A stretch of DNA of 64,000 nucleotides from Bugula neritina (taxonomy: Eukaryota > Bryozoa > Gymnolaemata > Cheilostomatida > Bugulidae): the NCBI GenBank assembly GCA_964035545.1, contig OZ037767.1, forward strand, positions 5,703,680 to 5,767,679. The letters are read 5' to 3'. Numbering within the stretch: position 1 is the first letter of the stretch; each line of letters begins with the position of its first letter. This document shows, piece after piece, positions 51,927 through 64,000 of the stretch. The position numbers and the translations under genes were made by a program. The notes below the pieces were generated by a model, which was given only the letters and a program-made list of their open reading frames with translations, was not told the origin of the DNA and made no database searches.

Positions 51927-54900
51927 TCAATAGGGTGCATGTCGTATGGAGTACTTGCCACGCTGCATCTGAGCTATTAGCAGTTTTACCTTGTTACCAT
52001 CAGACTTGGTTATGTACACATTCTCATCCTCAATACCAGTGATTCTACCACTGTAATAAATAAAATATAAATTATATATAAATATATATATTATACATAA
52101 TGTTATAATATAATATATATATAATAATATAATATTCATACATAAATATATATTTAAACATTATATATAAATAAATAAATATATATAAACATTATATATA
52201 TAAATATATATCTATATATATATATATATAAACATTATATATATAACACAGCTTAAACAGGTAGACGATACACTACTTTATAGTAATAATGTATATATTC
52301 AACAAATATTGCAGTTCATCATATTGAACATCAGTTAGAACCTAGTAGTACCATAGCCGTGAACACAGTTACTGTGTAGAAACTACAGCTACAACACTGC
52401 TACAGTAGATACTCACTGAACAGGGGAGTTGTCCTGGTAGTCTATAATAATCCTATGACCTTTACTATAATTTTCACCTTTATACAGCAACCTTCCACCT
52501 CTGTACTTTATTATTTTGTCCTTTGCTGTAGAAACTGTTTGCAAATTAAAGTATATTTATCACATGTTGGAAAGTTCAACTAAAAGACTAAACTTTACTT
52601 TTGACCAGACAATTAAAGCAGTGCAAAAAATATCCAACCATTTTCAAGAGACTTTTGTTTGCTCAGCAACTTAATATGTATATATTGTTGACGTTGCAAA
52701 CAGAAACTCTGATTCAAATCTTCTACTATAGAATAATTCAATATACCTGAGCGAATTACGTGGCCTCTACGCTGAAACTGTTGTTTCTGCTTCACCGCTT
52801 TCTTAATCATAGTCCAGTCTTCAATGATGTCTGTCTCCTCCAGCATATATATCAATACTGGACGTGCTCAGACGTCAAGGAAACATTGTGGTATATATTA
52901 GAATGACAAAGCTTTAACACCAGACTATTACTATTGCAATTCATGCAAATTCTGAAATGTCATCTAACAACAATATTTTCAAAATATTATAAACTATGTG
53001 CCGCCCTTGTTCATCAACAAACAATGAGGTAAAAAGGTGATGGAGATAGTGAATATTACGAGTTAAGAAATGCTGAAAAATAAAAGCAAAAAGTGGAAAA
53101 GGATATCTGAAATAGGGGTTAGCTTTGGACGACGAGGCTTTGCAGGAGTCGTTCTTCCTCTCCTTATTTGTGTCTTCTTGGGGAATGCTTGGGATTCCCA
53201 TAAATCTAAAAATTGCACAACCCAATGACATTGTAATCAATGTGAAAATATCAGTCTCAGTTTCTTTAACAATAGTTTTACTAAAACAAGTCAGTTATGA
53301 CAGAAATTATGAAGAAAAGGCAAGTTGAGTGAATGAGCTATGGTAAAAAGCACGTGAAATGCATGCATAGCGGCAAGGCAGGCTTAAATGAAAAATACCG
53401 GAATGTATGTCCACGTTATGACGATCTTCTTCCAGTCTTCGAATTTTCTCTTCTAGTTCTGCTCTGACAGAATCATAGAGTAGTCTTTTCTCATTCTCAG
53501 TATTCTGATGGGCAGCCAACACTTCACTGTCATATTGTACCTGCAGTCACCAGTCAGGGACTATTAGCTACATCAACTCTAGTTACATTTACTCTAGTAC
53601 CATCAACTCTAGTTATATTTACTCTAGTACCATCAACTCTAGTTATATTTACTCTAGTACCATCAACTCTAGTTACATTTACTCTAGTACCATCTACTCT
53701 AGTTACATTTACTGTAGTTACATCTACTCTAGTTACATTTAGGGTAGATGTCCTTTATTCTACTGACATCTATTTAGATTCTTAAACAGCAAAATATTGA
53801 AGCACACATAATCCTATATTTTTCTGACATTTAAATTTTAATAGCACAAAAAAACTGAATATCACTAAAGATGCGTGTAGCAAATTTTTTTTTAAATTTA
53901 TGAGAAACTTTTAACTAATCATTTTTTCACCATTTACTTTTGAGGATCTATATCAAAGAAAGCAAAAAGTTTCAGAGTTGAATAGGCATCGACATGAAGA
54001 GTATCAAACAACAAAATTAGTTTAAAAGATAAAATATTTTCAAAACAAAGACTTTGTGAAATCATTTAAAAGTTTAAACTATTTGGTTGTAATTAGGGTA
54101 TGTTGAGTGAAGATGGGTACAGACTGTTTATATTAACTTCAGTGAGAAACTTGAGCCTAGATATACAATAAAAAATTCAACAAGTTTTAAATTTAGAGTT
54201 TTGTCAGATTAGCCTCTGCGAAGACAGCTAACTGCAACAACTAGTTAAAATTTCTAACCAGACCAAATTTGCTATAAATTTAACAGACAGTAGCCGAACC
54301 TCTACAAGTTTTAGCCTGAGATCTTTGAGAATATCACAAATTTTTAAAGCTTGCTTGTAATCTTCATTGAGTTGTTTGATTGGTTGAAGGTACTCCTGAG
54401 CCGTTTCCTCTTTTAGTGCGTCAAGCTTATTATCTATTTTTTTCATTTTCTCCTCATACAGCCTAAAATTTCACGTTAAAAACTTTATAATGTCCACTAC
54501 TTACTGCATTGACTGACTTTAGATGAAATGCGATGTTTTAATAACACTTATATATATATAGTTATAGCTTTAAAGACATATTGAATAAATTTTTTACTAT
54601 TTTATCTTTATAAAAAAAATATACTAAACTTCAAGCAGTTTATGAACACAAACTGCTTATAACGAACAACATAAATGTACAATTACTGTAATGTAACTTA
54701 CAAATTTTTGACGAGTTGAAAAGCTTGCTCTAATTCCTGCCCATCAGCAATACACTCGCTCTTTCTGTGTTCTATTGTAAACTCGTCAACTTCTACATTG
54801 AAACAAACAAGGGCTCAAAATTGTAGTAAGTTATATCACAGAGAAACCCAAAATTTATTTATACTATAAAATACAAAAGGCAACACAGGGTTTAGTTGAA

Positions 54901-56404
54901 AGCATACCTCATCAAGTTACTAGCTAATATGCTGATCTTAATAACCATTTAATCAATTTTATCTAAAAGACTGAAATGAAGTATTTTACATTGGTGTTTA
55001 CTTTTTTTGTATGTGCAAACCATTCTTTACACCTGTTAAATAAATATATGCGGCATATATTATATCTCTTTGAGAGACTTAATATTTTGCTTTGATCAAA
55101 TAATTTTAAATTCCTAAAATATGTGATTATTTAATAGAAGTATTTATTAAAATGAAACACAATTGCATCATTTTACTTTAAAAATATACTGAGATTCCAT
55201 ATTTTATTAATGGCGACTGTAATTGAGGTATTTTATTTTCCGTTTAATGAACAGAACACTACCAAACTTAACCTAATCCATTACAACTTAATAAGCATTG
55301 ACTTTGATTTTGACACTAAAAACTGCCGATTAATGCTTATAATATAAATATTTTCTATACTAGTTGCTAACAACTAGTAGAGTTACTGTCATTTCATACA
55401 CAGCATGAATAATAAATTAATCCACAAATATATTGATATTCATCAACTATGTGCTGCCATCTACTGATAACAATATTTAAACCAAAAAAGCAGCTATCCG
55501 TAACATCTACATATACCAATAAATGAAGAATAAGCATGTGGTAAAATGAAATGTGCAAGTTACTCATGAGCAGTACTGTATGACTCGCACATCAAATAAT
55601 AAATAAATATAAAAAATGTATCTTAGTTAATTTATATTGATGTGTACGAAATGACTTGAAAAAGTGGATACAAAATGACTTGTGTACGAAATAACCTGCA
55701 TCAAACTAGTATAGTTACTTGTAAATATGATGGAATAACTGAAATTGTATTTTACTATCTAACTTATTACGAAATATATTTCGTTAATATTCCAAATTCA
55801 AATTTAGAAATGTGAGTTAATAATTACTAAGCAATTAATTCCAACTAAAACTAATATAAATATCACCAGTGGCAGAATCACTAGCAGTATGAGTATGAAT
55901 ATTACATTTAGTTTTACTAGTATTACTACTACTACTAGTACTACCAGTACTAACAGTGGGTATAATTACTGGTTTATAATATAAATACATTATTCAGTAT
56001 TAGTATTACTATTAGCACGAGTACCAGCGAACACATCTAAGTTATTACTATCAGTCAATCATTGATAATTGATGTTTAACTTTAAGTTTATGCTGATCAT
56101 CATTATGATAATCGGTGTGCATCTCTATCAGAATTGGATTTAGTCATTTACATTGTCACAATGACAATTTTTATTTGTTACAACTCGTATAATTACATAT
56201 ACACAGATAACAATAACAAAACATTAACAAAAAATATTAAACGGGCAAACTACTAAATAAAATTTGGTACTTGCATTTACCTGAGCTTTCCGTTTCTGAA
56301 GCTGAGGAGCGGTCAGAGTCTTCAATTTCACTTTCTTCATCGCAATTAGGACTTTCTTGATCAGCGCCTTCTTCTTCTGTGTCCATTCTTTCTTCAGCCG
56401 ACAT
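51927..56404 (-). CDS. BRMS1L: BRMS1L-like Sin3/HDAC corepressor subunit, eight exons, about 311 aa
   Basis: The BRMS1/Sds3 family joins the mSin3-HDAC complex and dampens transcription in the nucleus. Exons: 56404-56281, 54792-54702, 54462-54300, 53540-53399, 53205-about 53134, 52857-52747, 52525-52417, 52050-51927. Seen in order: an acidic N-terminus (MSAEERMDTEEEGADQESP), coiled coil (LYEEKMKKIDNKLDALKEE), the family signature LLYDSVRAELEEKIRRLEED followed by RHNVDI, an LIYMLEETDIIEDWTMIKKA block (human VYMLQDLDILEDWTTI), and a C-terminal SDGNKVKLLIAQMQRGKYSI module. Human BRMS1L is 323 residues. The 3' border of the fifth exon is uncertain: no ideal donor is visible after RTTPAKP. Confidence 0.9.
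52060..52250. repeat. AT-rich low-complexity stretch in a BRMS1L intron
   Basis: Irregular tata, aaatata and cattatata motifs filling the first 190 bases upstream of the last BRMS1L exon. No longer period is evident. Confidence 0.7.
53564..53745. repeat. 30-bp tandem repeat, about six copies
   Basis: Units of the form tacatcaactctagtta + catttactctag, with tat/cat and cc/ac variants, in the BRMS1L intron just upstream of the exon at 53399-53540. Confidence 0.85.
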
Positions 56405-57830
56405 ACTGTAGACTAAGTTATATTACAAATTTATATATTCTGTGTATGTAGATTAATATGGTTGAGTTGATGAGTGCATACAATCAAATTTAGCTCAACT
56501 CTGAGTACTAGGTAAAACTAAAAGTTCTAAATTCGAGTGCGGCAAGCAAAAAGCTAAAGCGAAACCTCACAGCTTGAAACACGCAAGCGTCAACGTTATT
56601 TTTAATTCTATAGTCGCTTTTGATTACGAATCTCTACGACTTTACTCCGTCATATTAAACGGTCAAAGATTACTAGATATTACCATAACGTTTCTTTTAT
56701 ATAGAGTAGGACAACTCTATTTAACCCTGTTGGAGCCCAGTGTAGCATATATCCTTTCGGAATAGAAAGTAGTATAACAGTGTAGTGCTTTGCCAGGTGA
56801 ACATCTCTTTAACTTAAACCAGTGGCCATCATTCACGGAAAAAACCTTTTCTACTGCAGAAACTATTGGTTTTCAATACAAGTTTATAGATATGCTAAAA
56901 TGTTTAGTAAATCTTATGTTACCAACTAAATCATGATATCAAATTGCTTAAAGACAGCCAGATAGCTAACACACTTGATTCAAGACATAAAATTAGGAGT
57001 TATCTATCAAAATTCATATATGGGAACTTCACTATAATGTAAAATTTCTACACAGGAGAACAAAAGAGCATAATTTTTTACATATTATATAAGGATATAC
57101 AAGCTATAATGGATTATGCTTGGTTTATTTTTATATTTAATGCTCATTGTGTTATTGGAAAACATCAACAATTTCATTTGTTTGATTGTTATAGATACTA
57201 TCCTTATCTTCTCTCTGCTATACAACACCTATTTGTAGGAGTTTGGAAATACCATACACTAAATTTAAAGACAATATATTCAATTTCAGTAATGCTACAA
57301 TATATACTTCATGTACGGTATTTCATATTATTTATACTGCGCAGATCAGTTAGAAAGACAACTCCAAATCAATTTTCATCATATTATTATTATGGACCAA
57401 TATAACATCAAGGATAACTCCACACGCTGGATGAAATCATCTACAATTTACACACATCAGCAAACAAAAAATAAACAAAAGTCAAAGCAAAGTGGGAAAT
57501 TTCATATGGTTTTATAAAATCTATTGTTATTTCACTAAATAAAATGATACATTATTATGTTTATATGAAATAAGCATACAAAATAGTAATAGTGATAACT
57601 CCTGTAGTATAGTTATATGGTACAGAACTAACTTCTACATATTATATATTAATTATGGTATGTACAAGTTTTGTGTCAAGGTGAACTTAAAATTAAGCAA
57701 AACGAAGAAATGTAATAGAAAAATATACATTCTAAAATTTTACAAAAATATATAACACAGCAACTACATTATTTACAATAAAGTGACGCTGGATGTTGAT
57801 TTCACAATATTTGTTACATAAAAAGGACTA
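56405..57830. other. Intergenic region between BRMS1L and the C/EBP gene
   Basis: Both genes read on the minus strand, so this holds the BRMS1L promoter and the C/EBP 3' UTR. Short open frames on the plus strand lack recognisable similarity and have no splice logic. An acceptor-like tctacag lies one base before the BRMS1L ATG. Confidence 0.5.
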
Positions 57831-58703
57831 CTAGTTGGTTAATTTAGATAGCTCTCTTTCTAGTTTCATTTGAGCATCACTGGGTAGAGACGCACCAATG
57901 CTTTGGTACAGCGACTTTAGCAACTTCATTTCTTTTATAACCACATCTAGTCTGTTTTGCAGTTTAGAGTTCTCATCTGTTAGTTCTTGCACCCTCACTT
58001 CATTTTCAATCTCCCTTTGCTTCTTCTTTTCGCGACTTCGACGAACAGCAATATTGTTACGCTCCCTTTTGGCTCGATAGGTTTCTGAATTCTTATCCAT
58101 GCGTTTAAGATTGTGCATGTCGGAAGCGTAACCACCTACGTACCCGCTCATATCCAAGTTGGTGTCTGCATAGCGGCCAAACACGGTGTTCAAATATGGG
58201 TGAACGGGGGAACAGCTGTTAGATCGAGAATGAGGCGACATAGCTGCCGGATTTCTCGGACTGACTGGGCTGATTTGACTGTGGGGAGAATATGGAGAAT
58301 GCGGGGCAGACGGTTGCATTTGCCTGTGAGGTGACATAGGAGAAGCTGAGGACCGTTGCATACCGTTGTTGCTGTAGTTGAACACAGTATTGTTGGCGTG
58401 GTACGGGGATGGATGTGGACTGGCACTCGACGCCCTGTACTGCTGCTCCATCTCCTGACAGCTTCTTGGTTCAAATTTTACAGCAGATCTTGTCAAATCT
58501 AAGACACCTGGTCTACGAGAATTGCCATTAAATGTGGGCACTTGATGATCAGCTTGGGACTGGAGAATAGCCTCAATGTCACCATTTTCCTCTCCTTTCC
58601 ATCCCGTCAGAAGTGTTGCTACAGATGAGTCATCTGCTAGCATTTGACCTTTTAGCTGTTGGTTGTCGTTGTCATAGAATGGCATCTCGTAGCTCATCAT
58701 CAC
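57831..58703 (-). CDS. CEBP: C/EBP-type bZIP transcription factor, single coding exon, 290 aa
   Basis: CCAAT/enhancer-binding proteins are nuclear dimeric activators. The C-terminus has the C/EBP basic region (AKRERNNIAVRRSREKKKQR, residues about 210-229) with the invariant RERNNIAVR core, followed by a leucine zipper (ELTDENSKLQNRL, EMKLLKSLY, about 238-264) and a short tail ending ELSKLTN. The N-terminal 200 residues are Ser/Pro/His-rich (SPHRQMQPSAPHSPYSPHSQ), as in transactivation domains. One uninterrupted coding exon agrees with the mostly intronless C/EBP genes of animals. A second ATG directly follows the first. A gaattgcag acceptor-like site 38 bases upstream (58742-58743) implies a non-coding first exon. 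The C/EBP subclass cannot be told from sequence alone. Confidence 0.93.
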   Translation of the reverse strand: MMMSYEMPFYDNDNQQLKGQMLADDSSVATLLTGWKGEENGDIEAILQSQADHQVPTFNGNSRRPGVLDLTRSAVKFEPRSCQEMEQQYRASSASPHPSPYHANNTVFNYSNNGMQRSSASPMSPHRQMQPSAPHSPYSPHSQISPVSPRNPAAMSPHSRSNSCSPVHPYLNTVFGRYADTNLDMSGYVGGYASDMHNLKRMDKNSETYRAKRERNNIAVRRSREKKKQREIENEVRVQELTDENSKLQNRLDVVIKEMKLLKSLYQSIGASLPSDAQMKLERELSKLTN

Positions 58704-58741
58704 ACTACCTAGTACCAGCAGGTGCTTGCTTTTATTTCACA

Positions 58742-60855
58742 CTGCAATTCACAAAAAATATCTTACACTTATACTAAAAATATATGTAGCATCATGAATA
58801 TGTGTTCAACCTACTTGAGATATTTTTTAAAAAAGCAATGTTTAAAATATTAGATAAAGTTGATGGACGAACAACAGCTTAAATTAGACCCAAACTAAAC
58901 CTTTTGAACAATAATGACATTAATAGATAATTGAGTAAAATATAGCAAATTATGCTAATTTCAGAAATAATTTCAATACGCAGGTTAATATTATGTGCGA
59001 TGCTGATTCAGCAATCAAAACTCCCAGTATAAAAGTATTAGGGCATGCTAAAACATGTGTACAACATTTGGAGTTTACTTTATGTTGATTTAAACTTGAA
59101 CAGCAATATGAAATGAACAGCCTAATCATGATAAATAATTCTTATAGAGAGGCGAGTATTAAACCTTTTCTGTAGAAATCTCTGCAATTGCTCCATAGTT
59201 GAGCTTAATCTCATTTTACATACTTATCTATTTAACTTAAAGTAATAGTAATAGTAATACTATTAGAATTAGCTACTGCTAGCGTTACTACTATTAGTAT
59301 TTAGACATTTTTTCAAAATAAAACGTCAATAAAACTGAAGTTGAATAGTAAAATAAATCAACTAAACAAATAAATTTAACACATTTACAATTTGACTATT
59401 TCAGGTTTACTTTTCATTTATCTTCACGTTTAACAGTAACAGCATTGCCATCAGTATGAATATTGAATATGGGAATTATCATTAAAATCATCATCAAGAT
59501 GAGCACATAATAATAATAATTCTTATAGCTAGACTCAAAGTATAAGTATAGGACTACGTATTGCATTTAATTTTAGTCATTCTATGAATTTGAAACAAAA
59601 CTGAAAGTGCCAATAATCATAATGAATAACTTGAATAACAGCAACTACAAGAATATAATTAGATATATTTATAATTCTAAATGGCAATCTTCACTTCTGC
59701 GTACAGTTACACACTATTTTGTACGTAATAATTTACCTACCTTGCAAGCGAAGGAAATTTAATTTAGTGAATGAGTTCGCTTAAAAAGATGTATAGTTAT
59801 AGTTTTTCAAACGTATGAATCACTGACCCTTACAACGCGACAAGCTACTAGCAACTGTTGGGGAAGCCCTCTTGGCATGCCTATTTCAACATAGGAAAAA
59901 CCCTTGTATCAATTCGCAAGAACTCAGTATGTTGTATTTTAAAATCAGAAAAATTTATTGCAGACTAATATTGTTTTTACAAAATTCTATTTAATAAAGT
60001 TATGTTTAAATTTATTTTTATTTATTATGTTAAACATTTGTTTGCAAATGATCCTTCTATTTTCTACGCGGAGTATTTACCTTTCATTGGTCACGTATGC
60101 TCGAAGCTAAAAATAGAATTGCGTAATTATCTATATTTATTCGCCGCACGACTTTTGCACGAAAATTAGTATTATTAGGAGGACAACTCCTAAAATATCC
60201 TCCATGCTAAGTCCGGGCAATACACTAAGCTTGTGTGACCACTTGCATAAATCTATAGACATGATAATATGAATTTTCTAGTTTTTATTTATATCTTTTG
60301 TAACTTTTGGTTGAAGTGTGAATACTTTTCTGTAGTTTAGCATTTGCATATATAGATGCTGTATACAATATGTCAGCCATTATTTATTCATGCACAAGGT
60401 CATCTACTTATTGTTTGAAACATTTCACGTACACAAAGCATTTTTTCATTGAATTTGGTATCAAAAAATTACAGTTAAATTGAAATAGTATTGAATTACC
60501 ATTTTTGTATTATAAAATATGTATGAATTGAAGAGTTTTTTTCACACAATCTACAACGCTCTACATTGCTTTAATGAAGAAACACGCAAAGTAAAAACAT
60601 ATATTAATGTGATAGGTTGCAAAAGTTCAAGTGAAATATGTATTTTATTTTATATGATTGTAGAGTCTTACATGTCTAAACAGTAAAACATTAATAAGCT
60701 AGATAGGCCATTTAACATATTATACTGCAACTATAACTTTATTTACCTTTTTTGCTGCATATTATACGTCATTCTACATTTCTATGAGACAAGAAAAAGC
60801 TTTGTATAGTACACACTTTAAAGTAATACATAAACAGTATGATTATGTTGTAAAG
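58742..60855. other. C/EBP upstream region
   Basis: Apart from the candidate exon near 59741 no coding signal is seen. Between 59220 and 59560 short tri- and tetranucleotide runs (agtaat, tcatca, ataataat) occur. A relatively GC-richer patch at 60065-60180 (tctacgcggagtatt, attcgccgcacgactt) could be part of a promoter; this is a guess. Confidence 0.35.
59741..59860 (-). other. Candidate non-coding first exon of the C/EBP gene
   Basis: On the minus strand gcttgcaag|gtaggtaaat at 59741/59740 is a strong donor. It could pair with the acceptor at 58742, giving an intron of about 1 kb in the 5' UTR. The transcription start is not identifiable; the upstream limit given here is arbitrary. Confidence 0.35.
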
Positions 60856-61505
60856 TTACATATTCCATTGTTTTAGATTGTCGGCAGGAATAGCCTCATA
60901 GCCACCACCTTGAGCCCATGCGTTATAAGGGCCGGAATTAACAGGGGAGTAGCCAGGCATCACCAAGGGGGTATACGCATGACTTTGCACGGCAGGATAT
61001 TGTCCAAATGCTAACTCTACACCCATTCTCTCACTCATCCTCGTCATATCTCTTCTAACACCTTCTCTTGCCTCCTAAACATTTACATTTCTTAACAATT
61101 TCTATTGCCATAAGTCAAATTACATTTAGGAGCAGTAGTGGAGAACTGCTGTATTAGATTGACAAAGGAGGAATACTTTATTTAGGGCCATCCCACATCT
61201 TTTTCTGCGTAGAAGAGAGAGGTATTAAATAAGACTTGTCAAAGTTATGCAGCTATATAGCTTACTGTATTTAAAAAAACTTGTATCTAAACATATCTCC
61301 TCCGTAATTAAATTAAATTAGCTGATTTCTATCATAAATCTATGAATGATAGAATAGGAACTTACTTCCTGTATTTTCACCAGGGCCTGTTTGGTCACAC
61401 AGTATCGAATACACACGCCAATCACGACAAGCAGTGCAATTCCTATCACTCCTCCGCTGGAGACAATCACAATTATACCATATTTCAGCCAAAATGTTTG
61501 AATTT
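60856..61505 (-). CDS. 3' end of a single-pass membrane protein, two exons, partial
   Basis: Exons 61505-61366 and 61074-60856, joined in phase (IQE|EAREGVRRDM). The first encodes a juxtamembrane stretch and one strong transmembrane helix (YGIIVIVSSGGVIGIALLVV) followed by the basic stop-transfer segment GVCIRYCVTKQ. The second encodes a 72-residue tail rich in Tyr, Pro and Gly (YPAVQSHAYTPLVMPGYSP) ending LKQWNM. The topology suggests type I with a cytoplasmic tail; the tail's tyrosines and prolines could be adaptor sites (inference). The extracellular exons are not recognised between 61506 and 64000 and may lie beyond the window. Family not identified. Confidence 0.7.
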
Positions 61506-63232
61506 CTAAGAAAAATATAACATGATATTATATTAAGAATTTGCCTATTCATGCAGGATAAAGTTTATATGAATTTGATATAATATATTCTAGAGAATAA
61601 TAAACAACTCTATCTATATAGGATCTAGATAACTTGCATTTTTGCTCAGTGCATTCAATGCTATAAACTAACCATGATTTTCAGTAGTAATTTAATTAAA
61701 AAAACACAAAATCAAGTTTGTTAACCTATCATATGCAGGGTGTAATAAATTTGTTTTTTATTGACTGTACTTGGAAAAAAGAGCTAGGGTGCAATTTAAA
61801 AGATGGTCAAGCGCCTACACAGGAATGCATTAGAAACAGTGAGTGTATAACTCCTCGATTGCCTGGTAAAATTTACAAAAAACTGGTAAACTGATTTAAA
61901 GAAGAGAAACAATCTCAGCAAGCTAAACAACTAAAGCTTCATTTGTTAATTTTTTTCACAGACACAGTTGAAACCAGGATGTAAATTTGCAAAAAGGAAG
62001 TATTTTCATGAGCTCTGTGTGTACCCTTTCATGTATTACTCATTCATTTATTATGTTTTACTGGAGGGAAAACAAGTTTTGCCCCACGCAAGTCACCCCA
62101 TTGGCTATAGAACACTATACATTGAGCAATCATTTGCTACGTGCTCTAATTTTAGCACATAACTCTGAAAGGATACATTTTACCTTTTCATATAGCTTAT
62201 TTACATTGTATACAAATACTAACACCAATGCTTTTGTCACCTTGCTAAAGCTTTAAATGCCATGAATATAGTCTCTAGCCTATTGCATACAAATGCTTAG
62301 TGGTAATGGCAATCGGGTTTTTATCCATGAATTTTTATAGAAGTTTACAAAATTTTAGAATTCAGATTACACCAGGTAACAGAATGCTCAACTTCCATTT
62401 AGGTTTAAGACATCCTTTAGCAAAATACCCGTTTTTGACATCAACTTTGCTCATCAAAAATTATGAGTCCTTCTTATGCACTCAGTGGATAAGCAACTGA
62501 GTGCATAGTATTAATCACGCATTAGTAAATTATATCATTGAAGATTATCTCTCATTACTACTGATTATCAACAGTCATTTTGATAAACTTTGAATGTTAT
62601 TGATTTGCAGAGCTCCATACCACCACTGTGTGATTCATAAACACAAAGTTAAACCATAATTTAATGCTTCCTAAAAGATGAAGTAGAAGGAAGAATAGAT
62701 ATGACACGAGGAATATTACTTCCAGTATCCTGTTTGGGTTTATGCTACATGATCAACCTGTTTGTTGTCATGTGCCCTCCTAATAACAACATCAAATTTA
62801 CTTACTCATGCTTATAAACAAAATTTCCTTCATGTCTTGCTACCAGTTTACACTATATTAGTTTATTCTACACTAGTTTATCTTATAATAGTTTATCAGT
62901 TTTATCATAATTATACATACTGCGCTATTACAGTATGTAGAGTTGTAAAATGATACATATTTGCTAACTCTACACAATCTATATAGGCATGTATGATGAT
63001 GTGACCTAGGAGTGTAAAACACAATTATGTTCCATGAAACAATGTTAGACAAAGGCTAAACAAAATTTCTAAGCAGGTGTCTCATATATCATTAGACTAA
63101 CACCTCTTTTTTTTCATAAGCATCTTCACCAAAATGCATAAGTATATATTTACCCAAAATTATTTATCAGAATGTTTTGGACACCACTAAAACGTAATTT
63201 GTTCATGCAAACATATTACGGTTGAATTAGAA
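61506..63232. other. Non-coding stretch, probably intron of the membrane-protein gene
   Basis: No exon with credible splice sites and protein-like composition found on either strand. Short open frames here have no supporting features. The preceding exon's acceptor at 61506-61507 shows that the gene's intron must extend rightward into this interval. Confidence 0.45.
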
Positions 63233-63315
63233 TACACTACACTACACTACACTACACTACACTACACTACACTACACTACACTACACTACACTACACTAC
63301 ACTACACTACACTAT
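63233..63315. repeat. (CACTA)n pentanucleotide microsatellite
   Basis: About 16 perfect acact units, followed by a few degenerate ones (ataccatacc). Confidence 0.97.
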
Positions 63316-63325
63316 ACCATACCAC

Positions 63326-63678
<353 letters not shown>

Positions 63679-64000
63679 AGCAAGGGTTATGGTGGGTGAC
63701 TAATTACCACAACCAAGGAACATGTTGTAATAATTGTAATTAACCATTCCCGCAGGTGGGAGCCAAGTAAAGAGCTAATAAATGCAAGATTTAGGGTGTA
63801 AGGTCTAAATCTTAGTGATTTATGGTAGCATAAGATGCAACCTTGTAAGTTAACAGCATCTGGTATATATAAAGTTCCAACCATGCAGTAGATTTGAAAC
63901 ATCAGGTTAGCAAAAATAGCACCCGTGCACATGTCAGCTAAAGGTTACGTCTGCTAATTGTACATTTGAGACAATTTGCCTTAAAAATAACACTACTTAA

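Noticed and set aside
58113-58474. Antisense and shifted frames across the C/EBP exon
   Set aside because: Shadow frames of the GC-richer C/EBP coding exon; no homology or splice logic.

Overview
The window looks like nuclear DNA of an invertebrate animal. It is AT-rich. Genes are split into short exons (about 70-260 nt) with GT-AG introns. Simple repeats, minisatellites, tRNA-derived SINE-like repeats and DNA transposons are frequent, and the recognisable proteins are metazoan: SDCCAG8, N-acetylneuraminate lyase, a ZU5/death-domain-type protein, BRMS1L and a C/EBP bZIP factor. I cannot name the species; a spiralian or another soft-bodied marine invertebrate would fit. All exon models were built by hand from splice sites and reading phase.

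Layout. (1) 565-10542, minus: a coiled-coil centrosomal gene matching SDCCAG8, with a 36-bp and a 21-bp satellite and two SINE-like repeats in its introns. (2) 11150-37722: a tandem segmental duplication. Unit 1 (about 11150-23705) holds a nine-exon gene for a roughly 12-pass membrane protein (gene A1) plus exons 1-2 only of N-acetylneuraminate lyase (NPL). Unit 2 (about 23925-37722) holds the paralogue (gene A2), two transposon insertions upstream of it, an expanded 16-bp minisatellite, and exons 1-2 of the complete NPL gene, which continues to 40987. (3) 41390-50592, minus: a large death-domain gene, DTHD1-like, with a 556-residue low-complexity tail on a single exon, convergent with NPL. 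(4) 51927-56404, minus: BRMS1L, a Sin3/HDAC corepressor subunit. (5) 57831-58703, minus: a single-coding-exon C/EBP-type bZIP factor. (6) 60856-61505, minus: the last two exons of an unrecognised single-pass membrane protein. (7) 61506-64000: no gene seen; it ends in a CACTA, GT and GA compound microsatellite.

The genes do not form one pathway; this is ordinary animal gene order. The most interesting parts are the duplicated membrane-protein pair, a family I do not recognise that carries six histidines within 62 residues in and around its membrane segments, and the way the duplication broke and reused the 5' end of NPL. Identity between the two units is patchy: some intron stretches are nearly identical and others diverged, which suggests gene conversion. 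Several genes have a splice-acceptor-like AG a few bases before the start codon, implying 5'-UTR introns or spliced-leader trans-splicing.
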